Assembly (NCBI GenBank): GCA_964640665.1
Contig: CAZXHT010000011.1
Location: 24,040 to 88,039 of the forward strand
Origin: DATKYQ01 sp964640665
Lineage (GTDB): Bacteria > Myxococcota > B64-G9
DNA: 64,000 bases
Direction: 5' to 3'
Shown here: one piece after another, positions 8,017 through 16,891 of the stretch
Numbering within the stretch: the first letter of the stretch is position 1
Layout: each line of letters begins with the position of its first letter
Translations under genes and position numbers: made by a program
The notes under the pieces: generated by a model
The model's input: the letters and a program-made list of their open reading frames with translations, nothing else
The model's database searches: none
Told to the model about the DNA's origin: nothing

Positions 8017-8958
8017 ATGGCTGTTGATTTGCCCAAGAGGGCTTACTCGGGTTCGGTTCGAAAAATAACGGTCGGCCAGGGTGACAAGTCTTTCGTCGTC
8101 GGAGGCGAGACGGCTTTTCCGTTCTACACCTTCGAGGGCGAGATGTCGCACGAGCCGCGCTTCGCCCTTGAGGTTCTCGATTACGAGCCGGACGACTGGG
8201 CGCCGCATTTGCTCGAGGTCTACGGCGATGCCGTCAAAGACCCGGGTGCCTGGGCGAGAAAGTGTGTCGAGTTCGGCGCCGACATGGTTCAGGTCTACCT
8301 GCAGGGTACCGACCCCAACGACAAGAACCTCGATGCGGATCACGCAGTCGAGGTCGTCGGCAAGGTCATAGAAGCCGTTGATGTGCCGGTATCGGTCTGG
8401 GGCACGGCCAACCACGACAAGGACGTCGAGGTTCTGCGCGCCGTGGCCGAAAAGTTTACCGGCAAGCGTTTGTGCATCGGTCCCATCGAAGAAGCTGATC
8501 ACAAGCAACTCGGCGCCGCCTGCCTGGCTTACAAGCACGTGGCCATCGCGTCTTCTCCGATCGACATAAACCTGGCCAAGCAGCTCAACGTGCTGCTCGG
8601 CAACCTGGGCGTGACGAACGAAAACATCCTGATCGATCCCACCGTGGGCGGCCTTGGTTACGGCCTCGAGTACTCCTACTCGGTCATCGAACGCGCCCGC
8701 GCGGCGGCGCTCACCCAGCAGGACGAGCGCTTGCAGTTCCCGTTGTATTGCAACCTGGGCAAGGAGGTCTGGAAGACCAAGGAGGCCAAGGTGCCCGACG
8801 GCGAGATGAACCTGGGCGAGGCGCGCCCGCGCGGGATTTTGATGGAGGCAACCACGGCCAGCGTTCTGCTGGCCGCTGGTGCGGATATTTTAATCATGCG
8901 TCATCCCGAGGCGCTGAAACTTGCCCGCCAAATGATGAGAGAAATGCTGGTTGGCTAA
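8017..8958 (+). CDS. acsD: CODH/ACS delta subunit, corrinoid Fe-S protein small subunit
   Basis: 313 residues from the ATG at 8017, chosen because GAGAGGAG lies 6-10 bases upstream; the longer frame from 7984 has no such site. It has the TIM-barrel AcsD/CdhD sequence: MSHEPRFALEVLD, the central region SVWGTANHDKDVEVL and the C-terminal GILMEATTASVLLAAGAD. AcsD pairs with AcsC to form the corrinoid iron-sulfur protein that carries the methyl group from methyl-THF to acetyl-CoA synthase. It is separated from acsC by seven genes here, which is unusual because the two are often adjacent. Confidence 0.93.
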   Translation: MAVDLPKRAYSGSVRKITVGQGDKSFVVGGETAFPFYTFEGEMSHEPRFALEVLDYEPDDWAPHLLEVYGDAVKDPGAWARKCVEFGADMVQVYLQGTDPNDKNLDADHAVEVVGKVIEAVDVPVSVWGTANHDKDVEVLRAVAEKFTGKRLCIGPIEEADHKQLGAACLAYKHVAIASSPIDINLAKQLNVLLGNLGVTNENILIDPTVGGLGYGLEYSYSVIERARAAALTQQDERLQFPLYCNLGKEVWKTKEAKVPDGEMNLGEARPRGILMEATTASVLLAAGADILIMRHPEALKLARQMMREMLVG

Positions 8959-8979
8959 CAGCCGGCGGAGGGTTCCGAG

Positions 8980-9513
8980 TTGAAAGGACGAGTTCATGTC
9001 GAGATCGAGCGCTGCATGTCGTGCCAGCGCTGCGTGCTGGCCTGCGCCGTGGAGCATTCGCAGTCGCAGGAGCTGTTCGCAGCCATGGCCGAGGTGCCTG
9101 CGCCCGTTTCGCGAGTGAGGTTGACATTGGTCGAAGGCACCGGCGTTCCTACCGAGTGCCGTCACTGCGACGCGGCAGCCTGCGTTGCCGCCTGTCCGAC
9201 GGGTGCACTTTACAAGGGCGGCCCGGACATGCCGGTCATCTTCCTTCCCGAAAAGTGTGTCGGCTGCCGAAGCTGCGTTGTAGCCTGCCCCTACGGGGTG
9301 GTGCGCCAGCGCGAGGACACCGGGGAGATCTTCAAGTGCGACCAGTGTGTCAGGCGCCAGGCGCAGGGCAAACTGCCCGCCTGCGTCGAGGCCTGCCCGA
9401 CCGATTGCCTGACCTTTCGCAGCAACGACGACGTAGCCGATATGCTGCGAGGGCTGCGGCCGGGCCAGACCGTGCCGGAGCGACAGCCGGGCCGCGCGGG
9501 AGGCCTGAAATGA
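8980..9513 (+). CDS. Polyferredoxin with four [4Fe-4S] motifs, CooF/HycB-like
   Basis: 177 residues. The start is a TTG at 8980 preceded by GGAGGG with 7-base spacing; no ATG fits. Sixteen cysteines form four cluster motifs: C12-C15-C18-C22, C60-C63-C68-C72, C93-C96-C99-C103 and C120-C123-C135-C139. This arrangement is typical of CooF, HycB and similar electron-transfer subunits of membrane or cytoplasmic oxidoreductases. Its place just before the NuoE/F/G-like genes and near cooS suggests it accepts electrons from CODH. The stop overlaps the next start (ATGA). Confidence 0.85.
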   Translation: MKGRVHVEIERCMSCQRCVLACAVEHSQSQELFAAMAEVPAPVSRVRLTLVEGTGVPTECRHCDAAACVAACPTGALYKGGPDMPVIFLPEKCVGCRSCVVACPYGVVRQREDTGEIFKCDQCVRRQAQGKLPACVEACPTDCLTFRSNDDVADMLRGLRPGQTVPERQPGRAGGLK

Positions 9514-9971
9514 GCAGCGTGCAAGTCGACAGGATTATCGATCGGCACGGCCGCGATCGTTCGTCGTTGATCGCCGTGCTGCAGGACGTCCAGGAGCACT
9601 ACAACTGGATCAGCGAAGACAACCTCGGGCAGGTGGCGGGCGGGCTCGGATTACCGCTCAGCGAGGTTTACGGCGTGGCCAGCTTCTACCGGGCCTTGAG
9701 CCTGGTGCCGCGCGGCAAGACGATCATCAAGGTTTGCCAGGGCACAGCCTGCCACGTCAGGGGTGCCCAGTTGATCCAGGAGGAGCTCGAGCGCCAGCTC
9801 GATATCAAGGCTCCGGGAACGACCGCGGACTTCGAGTACACCATGGAGATCGTCAACTGCGTCGGCGCCTGCGCCATGGCGCCGGTGGTCCTGGTCGATG
9901 ATAAGTACCACCCGGGGGTAAAACCGCATCTTGCCAAGAAGTTGCTCAAGACCAAGGGAGAGAAGGCATGA
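9510..9971 (+). CDS. NuoE/HydC-like [2Fe-2S] subunit
   Basis: 153 residues from the ATG at 9510, which overlaps the stop of the ferredoxin gene and follows GGGAGG. It has the thioredoxin-like NuoE fold with the [2Fe-2S] ligands C76, C81, C117 and C121 (C-x4-C-x35-C-x3-C). The helical N-terminus includes EVYGVASFYRAL, a hallmark of the family. It normally partners with a NuoF-like flavoprotein, which is the next gene, overlapping by four bases. In NADH dehydrogenases, NAD-reducing hydrogenases and bifurcating complexes this pair forms the NAD(P)H-active unit. Confidence 0.92.
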   Translation: MSSVQVDRIIDRHGRDRSSLIAVLQDVQEHYNWISEDNLGQVAGGLGLPLSEVYGVASFYRALSLVPRGKTIIKVCQGTACHVRGAQLIQEELERQLDIKAPGTTADFEYTMEIVNCVGACAMAPVVLVDDKYHPGVKPHLAKKLLKTKGEKA

Positions 9972-11866
9972 GATTCTCTTCGGCAGCCGAGTTGAAGACC
10001 AGGAGAGATTTCCTCACCGAGGCCCGCAGTGGCGTGAAGCGGCGCGTGATTATCTGCGCCGGAACCGGATGCGTTGCCGGCGGTTCGCTCGACGTGCATG
10101 CAGAGTTGATCGAGCAGTCGCGCGAGGCGGGGCTGGACGTTGAGATTGCCCTGGAGGCCTGCGCCGGCGAGCATCATAAGGGCAACGGCGGGCCGGACTA
10201 CATTTCAATCAGCGGTTGCCACGGCTTCTGCCAGATGGGTCCGCTGATGCACATCATGCCCGACGATATCCTCTACTGCGGGGTCAAGGTCAAGGACGTG
10301 CCGGCCATCGTGGAAGAGACGCTCAAAAAGAGCGAAGTGATCGAGCGCCTGCTGTACCGCGATCCCGTTTCCAAGGAGCGCAAGAAGGGGCGCGATCAGA
10401 TCGTCTTCTACAATCAGCAGAAACGAGTGGCGCTGGAGGCTTGCGGGGCGATCGACCCCGAGAGCATCGACGACTACCTGGCGCACGGCGGCTACGAGTC
10501 CCTGGCCAAGGCGCTCGGCGAGATGAAGCCGGAAGACGTGGTCGACGTGGTCGACAAGTCGGGCCTGCGCGGCCGGGGCGGCGGCGGTTTTCCGACCGGG
10601 CGCAAGTGGCGCTCTTGCCTGAGTGCGCCCGGCGACGTGCGTTACGTGATTTGCAACGGGGACGAGGGTGATCCCGGAGCGTTCATGGATCGTTCGATCA
10701 TGGAGGGCGATCCCTTCAAGGTCATCGAGGGCATGACGCTCGGAGGATATGCGCTGGGTTCATCGCAGGGCTACGTCTACGTGCGCCACGAGTACCCACT
10801 GGCCGTCGAGAGAATGGAGAAGGCCATCGACGGGGCTCGCCTGGCGGGGCTGCTCGGGGAGAACATCCTGGGCAGCGACTTCTCTTTCGATATCAAAATC
10901 AACCGTGGTGGAGGGTCTTTCGTCTGCGGCGAATCGAGCGCGTTGATGCGTTCGGTAGAAGGCTATATAGGGGAGCCGCGCCCCAAGTACATCCACTCGA
11001 CCGAGAAAGGGCTTTATGACAAGCCGACCGTCTTGAACAACGTCGAGAGCTGGGTGTGCGTAACGGACATCGTCAAGAAGGGCGCCGATTGGTTCGCCTC
11101 GATGGGTACCGAGAAGTCCAAGGGCACCAAGGCATTCGCTCTGGTGGGCAAGGTTAACAACACCGGCCTGATCGAGGTTCCGATGGGCATCAGCCTGCGG
11201 AAGATCGTCGAGGAGATCGGCGGCGGTATCATCGGCGGCAAGAAGTTCAAGGCTGTCCAGACCGGCGGTCCGTCGGGGGGCTGCCTGCCGGCCGAGAAGT
11301 TCGATTTGCCGGTCGACTTCGACACCTTGACCGAGGCCGGATCGATGATGGGCTCGGGCGGCATGATCGTCATGGACGAGCGCAACTGCATGGTCGATGT
11401 CGCCAAGTACTTCATCGAGTTTTTATTGCAGGAGTCTTGCGGCAAATGCGTTCCCTGTCGCGAGGGGCTGCAGCAGATGCATGTCGTGCTCGATCGAATC
11501 ACCAAGGGCGAGGGTCGCGAAGACGACATAGACAGGCTCGAGAGCCTGGCCCGGGTCATGAAAAAGGCCAGCCTGTGCGCCCTGGGCCAGGGCGCGGCCA
11601 ACCCGGTGCTTTCGACTTTGCGTTACTTCCGCGAGGAATACGAGACCCACATCAGAGACAAACGCTGTCCTGCGGGAGTCTGCAAGGCTCTGATCACCTA
11701 CAGCGTCAACGACAACTGCAACGGCTGTACTCTGTGCATGAAAAACTGCCCGGAGGATGCCATCACCGGCGAGAAGAAGAAGATGCACACGATCGACCCG
11801 GATAAATGCACTCGCTGCGGCGCGTGCGAGTCCGTCTGCAACCAGGACGCGATTTCAGTGGAGTGA
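9968..11866 (+). CDS. NuoF/HydB-like NADH-binding FMN/Fe-S flavoprotein with C-terminal 2[4Fe-4S] domain
   Basis: 632 residues, the extended HydB type. An N-terminal thioredoxin-like [2Fe-2S] domain carries C30, C35, C84 and C88. The NADH/FMN-binding core has GRGGGGFPTG at 202-211 and YVICNGDEGDPGAF. The N3-type cluster motif SCGKCVPC (C491, C494, C497, with C537) follows. A C-terminal two-cluster ferredoxin domain has C584-C587-C590-C594 and C614-C617-C620-C624. This architecture is found in electron-bifurcating [FeFe]-hydrogenases, NADP-reducing hydrogenases and NAD-linked formate dehydrogenases. No such catalytic subunit is present, so CODH is the likely partner. Confidence 0.92.
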   Translation: MRFSSAAELKTRRDFLTEARSGVKRRVIICAGTGCVAGGSLDVHAELIEQSREAGLDVEIALEACAGEHHKGNGGPDYISISGCHGFCQMGPLMHIMPDDILYCGVKVKDVPAIVEETLKKSEVIERLLYRDPVSKERKKGRDQIVFYNQQKRVALEACGAIDPESIDDYLAHGGYESLAKALGEMKPEDVVDVVDKSGLRGRGGGGFPTGRKWRSCLSAPGDVRYVICNGDEGDPGAFMDRSIMEGDPFKVIEGMTLGGYALGSSQGYVYVRHEYPLAVERMEKAIDGARLAGLLGENILGSDFSFDIKINRGGGSFVCGESSALMRSVEGYIGEPRPKYIHSTEKGLYDKPTVLNNVESWVCVTDIVKKGADWFASMGTEKSKGTKAFALVGKVNNTGLIEVPMGISLRKIVEEIGGGIIGGKKFKAVQTGGPSGGCLPAEKFDLPVDFDTLTEAGSMMGSGGMIVMDERNCMVDVAKYFIEFLLQESCGKCVPCREGLQQMHVVLDRITKGEGREDDIDRLESLARVMKKASLCALGQGAANPVLSTLRYFREEYETHIRDKRCPAGVCKALITYSVNDNCNGCTLCMKNCPEDAITGEKKKMHTIDPDKCTRCGACESVCNQDAISVE

Positions 11867-11871
11867 GTGCG

Positions 11872-12639
11872 ATGCAACTTACCATCGACGGAAAGAAAGT
11901 GACGGCCAAGGAAGGCGAGACCCTGCTGCAGGTGGCCCGGCGCAACAAGGTGGATATTCCCACCCTCTGTTTTCACGAGTCCCTCGAGCCGCGCGGCTCG
12001 TGTCGCATGTGCATGGTAGAGATCAGCAGACCGGAGAAGCGGCTCGACTGGAGCCGGCTGGTTGCCTCGTGTGTCTACCCGGTCGAAGACGGCCTGACGG
12101 TCAAGACCGACACCGAGGAGATCATCGAGATGCGCAAGACGCTGGCCGAGTTGTTGCTGGCCAGGACGCCAAAGAACGCCGAGATGATCTCCTTCGCCAA
12201 GCGCATGGGAGTAGAGCAAACGACCTTCGAGGTCAAAGACCCCGAAGAGCAGTGCATCCTTTGCGGCCAGTGTGTCAGGGTCTGCAGCGACGTCATCGGT
12301 GCCCATGCCATCGGTATGTACGATCGCGGCGCCACCAAGAAGGTCGGGCCGGCCTACGGAAAGGGCTCTGACGCTTGTATCGGTTGCGGCGCCTGCGCCC
12401 ACGTTTGCCCGACCAAGTGCATCGAGGTGATAGATTCGGGCATGACCAGGAAGATCCCGCACTGGGACGTCGAGTTCGAGCTGGTGCCCTGCCGCATTTG
12501 CGGCAAGCCTGTCTCGACTCGCCAGCACATCGATTTCGTGCGCCGGCGCATCGACGTCGGTCCCGAGGTGCTCGAGACGTGCTCCGAGTGCCTGGGCAAG
12601 TTCTACGGCGCCAAGGTGGCCGCCGAGGGACATATGTAG
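11872..12639 (+). CDS. NuoG/HydA N-terminal-type Fe-S subunit without a catalytic domain
   Basis: 255 residues from the ATG at 11872 (GGAGTG upstream; a GTG at 11863 is an alternative). Domains in order: a [2Fe-2S] ferredoxin domain (C33, C44, C47, C67), then a 2[4Fe-4S] domain (C128-C131-C134-C138 and C169-C172-C175-C179). A terminal four-Cys ribbon (C207, C210, C237, C240) ends the protein. The His-Cys3 cluster segment of NuoG and the H-cluster domain of [FeFe]-hydrogenase are both missing. It resembles HoxU/HydA N-terminal wiring subunits. It probably completes a NuoE-F-G-like electron-transfer trio between CODH and NAD(P)H. Confidence 0.87.
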   Translation: MQLTIDGKKVTAKEGETLLQVARRNKVDIPTLCFHESLEPRGSCRMCMVEISRPEKRLDWSRLVASCVYPVEDGLTVKTDTEEIIEMRKTLAELLLARTPKNAEMISFAKRMGVEQTTFEVKDPEEQCILCGQCVRVCSDVIGAHAIGMYDRGATKKVGPAYGKGSDACIGCGACAHVCPTKCIEVIDSGMTRKIPHWDVEFELVPCRICGKPVSTRQHIDFVRRRIDVGPEVLETCSECLGKFYGAKVAAEGHM

Positions 12640-12682
12640 ATAAGGGCGGCAACGCTTTCAGGAAGAGCCAAAGGAGATATAG

Positions 12683-14617
12683 ATGACGGAAATCAAGAGG
12701 AGCGCGGATCCGACGGTAAATGAGCTTATGGGCGAGTGCACAAACTGGGAGTGTGGCACCAGCTGGGACCGGCTCGAAAAACAATCGCCCCAGTGCGGTT
12801 TCGGCCAGGGTGGTATCTGTTGCCGCAACTGCTCGATGGGCCCCTGCCAGATAAACCCCTTCGGCGGTGAGCCGAAGTACGGCGTCTGCGGTGTGGACGC
12901 CGACACCATCGCCGCGCGCAACTTCCTGCGCATGGTGGCCGGCGGTGCGGCGGCGCACTCAGACCATGGGCGCGGTGTGGCCGAGACGTTCCTTTCCATG
13001 GCCAAGGGCGAGGCACCGGGCTACGAGATCAAGGACGAGCAGAAGTTATTGCAACTGGCCATGGACTTCGGAATCGAGATCGGCGACCGGGCGACGCAAG
13101 ACATCGCCATCGACATCGGCGAGAAAGCCTTCTCCATCTTCGGCGAGCAGCACGGTCCGGTTCCCTTCCTGAAGCGCGCCCCGCTCAAGCGCCAGGCCGT
13201 CTGGAAAGAGAACAACATGGAGCCGCGCGGGATAGACCGCGAGATAGTCGAGGCGATGCACCGTACACACATCGGTGTCGACCAGGATCCGGTCAACCTG
13301 ATGCAGCAGGCCAGTCGCTGCGCCCTGGGTGACGGCTGGGGCGGCTCGATGATGGCCACCGAGTTACAGGACGTCATGTTCGGCACCCCGCAGCCTGTAA
13401 TGGGACGCTGTAACCTGGGCGTATTGAAAAAGGACGAGGTAAACCTGGTCATCCATGGGCACGAGCCGACGCTGTCCGAGATGGTCATGGTGGTGGCCCA
13501 GGATCCCGAGATGATCAAGCTGGCCAAGGAGAAGGGCGCCAAGGGCATCAATCTGGGAGGTATCTGCTGCTCGGCCAACGAACTTCTCATGCGCCACGGT
13601 ATACCGCTGCTGGGCAACTTCCTGCAGCAGGAGATGGCTTTGGCGACGGGCGCGGTTGACTTGATGGCGGTCGACGTCCAGTGTATCATGTCCTCGCTGG
13701 GCAATGTGTCCACGAACTACCACACCAAGTTAATAACCACTAACTACCGGGCCAAGATCCCGGGCGTCGAGCACGTCCAGTTCGAGGAGGACGGTGCCAT
13801 CGAGATCGCTCGCAAGATCGTTAAGATGGCCATCGACGCCTATCCTAATCGCGGTAGGGTTCATATTCCCGAAGAAGCCAGCGACCTGGTGGTCGGCTTC
13901 TCCCACGAGACGATCAACTACTTGCAGGGCGGCATGTTCCGGGCGTCTTACAAGCCGCTCAACGACAACATCATCAACGGGCGCATCAAGGGTATCGCCG
14001 GCGTGGTCGGCTGCAACAACCCCAAGGTCACCCACGATGCGGACCACCTGGCCATGGTCAGGGAACTGATTGCCAACGACATCATCGTGTTGCAGACAGG
14101 CTGCTCGGCGGTGGCCACCGGCAAGGCCGGCCTGATGTTGCCCGAGGCTGCCAAGTATGCGGGCAAGGGGTTGGCCGAGGTGTGCGAGACGCTGGGCATT
14201 CCGCCCGTGTTGCACATGGGATCGTGTGTCGACAACTCGCGCATCCTGATGGCGGCCTCGGCCGTGGTCAAGGAAGGCGGTCTGGGAGACGATATCTCCG
14301 ACCTGCCGGCGGCCGGGGCGGCGCCCGAGTGGATGAGTGAGAAGGCCATCTCGATAGGCCATTATTTCGTGGCCTCGGGCGTCTACACCGTCTTCGGGAC
14401 TGCTTTTCCAACGCTGGGAGCCCCGGGACTGACCGACCTGCTGTTCAACAAGTATGAAGGCATAGTCGGCGGAATGTGGGATTACCACCCCGATGTGATG
14501 GTCCAGACGCGTAAGATGATCGACCACATCGAGAAGAAGCGCAGGGCCCTGGGGTTGGATAAGGGCAAGGAGCGCGTGCTGTTCGATATGGCCATGCGCC
14601 GCGAGTTGGACGGATGA
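12683..14617 (+). CDS. cooS: Anaerobic Ni-Fe-S carbon monoxide dehydrogenase catalytic subunit
   Basis: 644 residues, normal length for bacterial CooS/AcsA. It oxidises CO or reduces CO2 at the Ni-4Fe-4S C-cluster. The D- and B-cluster cysteines are present in the expected pattern (C38, C46, C47, C50, C55, C69). All expected C-cluster ligands are also present: H260, C295/C296, C334, C444, C474 and C515. An AAGGAGATATAG Shine-Dalgarno precedes the ATG. It lies directly upstream of acsB, with which it should form the alpha2beta2 CODH/ACS complex. The sequence looks complete and catalytically competent. Confidence 0.96.
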   Translation: MTEIKRSADPTVNELMGECTNWECGTSWDRLEKQSPQCGFGQGGICCRNCSMGPCQINPFGGEPKYGVCGVDADTIAARNFLRMVAGGAAAHSDHGRGVAETFLSMAKGEAPGYEIKDEQKLLQLAMDFGIEIGDRATQDIAIDIGEKAFSIFGEQHGPVPFLKRAPLKRQAVWKENNMEPRGIDREIVEAMHRTHIGVDQDPVNLMQQASRCALGDGWGGSMMATELQDVMFGTPQPVMGRCNLGVLKKDEVNLVIHGHEPTLSEMVMVVAQDPEMIKLAKEKGAKGINLGGICCSANELLMRHGIPLLGNFLQQEMALATGAVDLMAVDVQCIMSSLGNVSTNYHTKLITTNYRAKIPGVEHVQFEEDGAIEIARKIVKMAIDAYPNRGRVHIPEEASDLVVGFSHETINYLQGGMFRASYKPLNDNIINGRIKGIAGVVGCNNPKVTHDADHLAMVRELIANDIIVLQTGCSAVATGKAGLMLPEAAKYAGKGLAEVCETLGIPPVLHMGSCVDNSRILMAASAVVKEGGLGDDISDLPAAGAAPEWMSEKAISIGHYFVASGVYTVFGTAFPTLGAPGLTDLLFNKYEGIVGGMWDYHPDVMVQTRKMIDHIEKKRRALGLDKGKERVLFDMAMRRELDG

Positions 14618-14660
14618 GCGGGCAAAAAGACGAACCACACAGGAAAGAAGGAGCGGCTAA

Positions 14661-16871
14661 ATGTCGAAAATAATCGCTTCAGCAGGTATCCGCGGCGCCA
14701 GGAAGATATTCGAGCGGACCGAGAAAAAGTACAAAGACGCCTTGAAAAAATTCGGGCCCGACAAGGAAATCGCCTTTCCCAACACCGGCTACTTTCTGCC
14801 TGTGATCTACGGGATCCTGGGCATGCCGGTAAAGACCGTCGGTGACATGGGACCGGTGCTCGATCGCTGCCGGGCGCTCATTCCGCCGCCGGTCAAGGCC
14901 GAGCATCATCTGCCCTACCTGGCTCCGGCCCTCGACGCCGGGATGGCCACCTTTTTTGCCGAGGAAATCGAGGAGGCCATCGACCATTACCTGGTAAACC
15001 CCGATTTCTACCAGACGGGCGAGGATCCCACCGACGAAAGGCCCTGGCTGGGAGCGGCCGACGACGTCATCCTGCGTAAGCGCGGGGTCGAGTTCGTCGA
15101 CGGCACCGCCCCCGGCTTCGCCGCCATCCTGGGCGCGCCGCCTGACGTTGAGACGGCGGTCAAGATCGCCACCGAACTGCAGGAGAAGAACCTCTACGTC
15201 TTCATGCACGCGGACACCAATGGACGGCACATGGCCGACCAGCTCAAGGAGGCCGGGGTGCAGATCGGCTGGCCCACCCGCCTGGTGCCCTTCGGCGACA
15301 ACGTTTCGTCAGTCTGCTTCGCGGCCGGCTTCGCAACCCGGGCGGCTCTGAGCTTCGGCGGCATCGAGCCGGGCGACTTCAGGAAGATATTGATCTACAA
15401 CAAAGACCGTATCTTCGCCTTCGCGATGACCTTTGGTGAGGTTTCGGACGAGTGGTACGCCAACGGCCTGGGGGCGGTCAACTACGGTTTCCCGGTCATT
15501 GCCGACACGCCCATCCCCGAGGTGCTGCCCACCGGTATCTGCACCTACGAGCACGTGGTAGCCAACATTCCACACGACAAGATTGTCGCTAAGGCAGTCG
15601 AGGTGCGCGGCCTGAAGGTGACCGTCGCCGAGGTGCCGGTGCCGGTCTCGTACGGCCCGGCCTTCGAGGGCGAGCGCGTGCGCGGCGATAACATCTACGT
15701 CGAGGCGGGCGGGCCCAAGGCCGACACGGTGGTTGAGTGGACGACATCGAAGCCGATGGAAGAAGTCGAGGACGGCAAGATTGAGGTCATCGGACCGGAA
15801 CTGGACGAGTTTGAACCCGGCACCCGGATGGGCATGGCCGTCGTGGTCGAGGTTGCCGGGCGCGGTATGCAGGACGATTTTGAGCCGATCCTGGAGCGCC
15901 AGATCCACCACCTGGTCAACTACGCCAAGGGCGTCATGCACATCGGCCAACGCGACATCGCCTGGTACCGCATAAGCAAGGAGGCCTTCGGGAAGGGCTT
16001 CAGGTTCAAGCACCTCGGTTCCATCCTGCATGCAAAGTACCACCAGGAATTCGGCAGCATCTGCGACAAGGTGCAGGTGAAGATCTACACCGAAATGGAT
16101 AATGTCAAGAAGATACTCAAACAGGCCCACGCGGTTTACGCCGTGCGAGACGAGCGCGTCGAGGGCATGACCGACGAGGAAGAGAACACATTCTACTCTT
16201 GCACGCTGTGCCAGTCGTTTGCGCCCAATCATGTCTGCGTGGTCACGCCCGAGCGCAACGGCCTTTGCGGAGCCTACTCGTGGCTCGATTGCAAGGCCGC
16301 CTTCGAGATCACGCCCACCGGCCCCAATCAGCCGATCGAGAAGGGAGATACGATCGATGAACTCAAGGGGCAGTGGACGGGAGTGAACGAATTCATCAAG
16401 AAGGCCTCGCGCGGCAACGTCGAGTACTACAACACATATTCGATCATGGACACCCCGATGACGTCCTGTGGCTGCTTCGAGTGCATTGCGGCCCTTTCGC
16501 CTTCCTGCAACGGCATCATGACAGTCGACCGCGACTACGGAGGCATGACCCCCTGCGGCATGAAGTTCACCACCCTGGCCGGCGCCGTCGGCGGCGGGGC
16601 GGTGACACCCGGTTTCGTCGGCCACTCCAAGACCTACATCTCAAGCAAGAAATTCATCCGCGCCGAGGGCGGTATCAAGCGTATCGTTTGGATGCCTAAG
16701 CGCCTCAAGGAAGAGATCCGCGCCAAGTTCGAAAAACGGGCGGCAGGCGAGGGCATTCCCGACTTGCTCGATAGAATTGCCGACGAGTCGGTCGGAACGA
16801 CCGAAGAGGAGATTCTCCCCTTCCTGACCGAGAAAGAACATCCTGCGCTGAGCATGGACCCCTTGATGTAG
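14661..16871 (+). CDS. acsB: CO-methylating acetyl-CoA synthase, bacterial type
   Basis: 736 residues, including the N-terminal CODH-binding domain that marks the bacterial rather than archaeal enzyme. It condenses CO, the corrinoid-bound methyl group and CoA to acetyl-CoA at the A-cluster. The A-cluster ligands are all seen: C514, C517, C526 and C536 for the [4Fe-4S] unit, and C603-Gly-C605 for the distal nickel. GAAGGAG precedes the start. It sits between cooS and acsC in the usual order. Nothing suggests inactivation. Confidence 0.96.
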   Translation: MSKIIASAGIRGARKIFERTEKKYKDALKKFGPDKEIAFPNTGYFLPVIYGILGMPVKTVGDMGPVLDRCRALIPPPVKAEHHLPYLAPALDAGMATFFAEEIEEAIDHYLVNPDFYQTGEDPTDERPWLGAADDVILRKRGVEFVDGTAPGFAAILGAPPDVETAVKIATELQEKNLYVFMHADTNGRHMADQLKEAGVQIGWPTRLVPFGDNVSSVCFAAGFATRAALSFGGIEPGDFRKILIYNKDRIFAFAMTFGEVSDEWYANGLGAVNYGFPVIADTPIPEVLPTGICTYEHVVANIPHDKIVAKAVEVRGLKVTVAEVPVPVSYGPAFEGERVRGDNIYVEAGGPKADTVVEWTTSKPMEEVEDGKIEVIGPELDEFEPGTRMGMAVVVEVAGRGMQDDFEPILERQIHHLVNYAKGVMHIGQRDIAWYRISKEAFGKGFRFKHLGSILHAKYHQEFGSICDKVQVKIYTEMDNVKKILKQAHAVYAVRDERVEGMTDEEENTFYSCTLCQSFAPNHVCVVTPERNGLCGAYSWLDCKAAFEITPTGPNQPIEKGDTIDELKGQWTGVNEFIKKASRGNVEYYNTYSIMDTPMTSCGCFECIAALSPSCNGIMTVDRDYGGMTPCGMKFTTLAGAVGGGAVTPGFVGHSKTYISSKKFIRAEGGIKRIVWMPKRLKEEIRAKFEKRAAGEGIPDLLDRIADESVGTTEEEILPFLTEKEHPALSMDPLM

Positions 16872-16891
16872 AGACCGAAAGGAGGAATACC

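Noticed and set aside
11698..12633. 311-residue minus-strand ORF
   Set aside because: Shadow of the NuoG/HydA-like gene; the plus-strand reading has all Fe-S motifs.
15309..16625. 438-residue minus-strand ORF
   Set aside because: Antisense to acsB, whose A-cluster ligands are complete.
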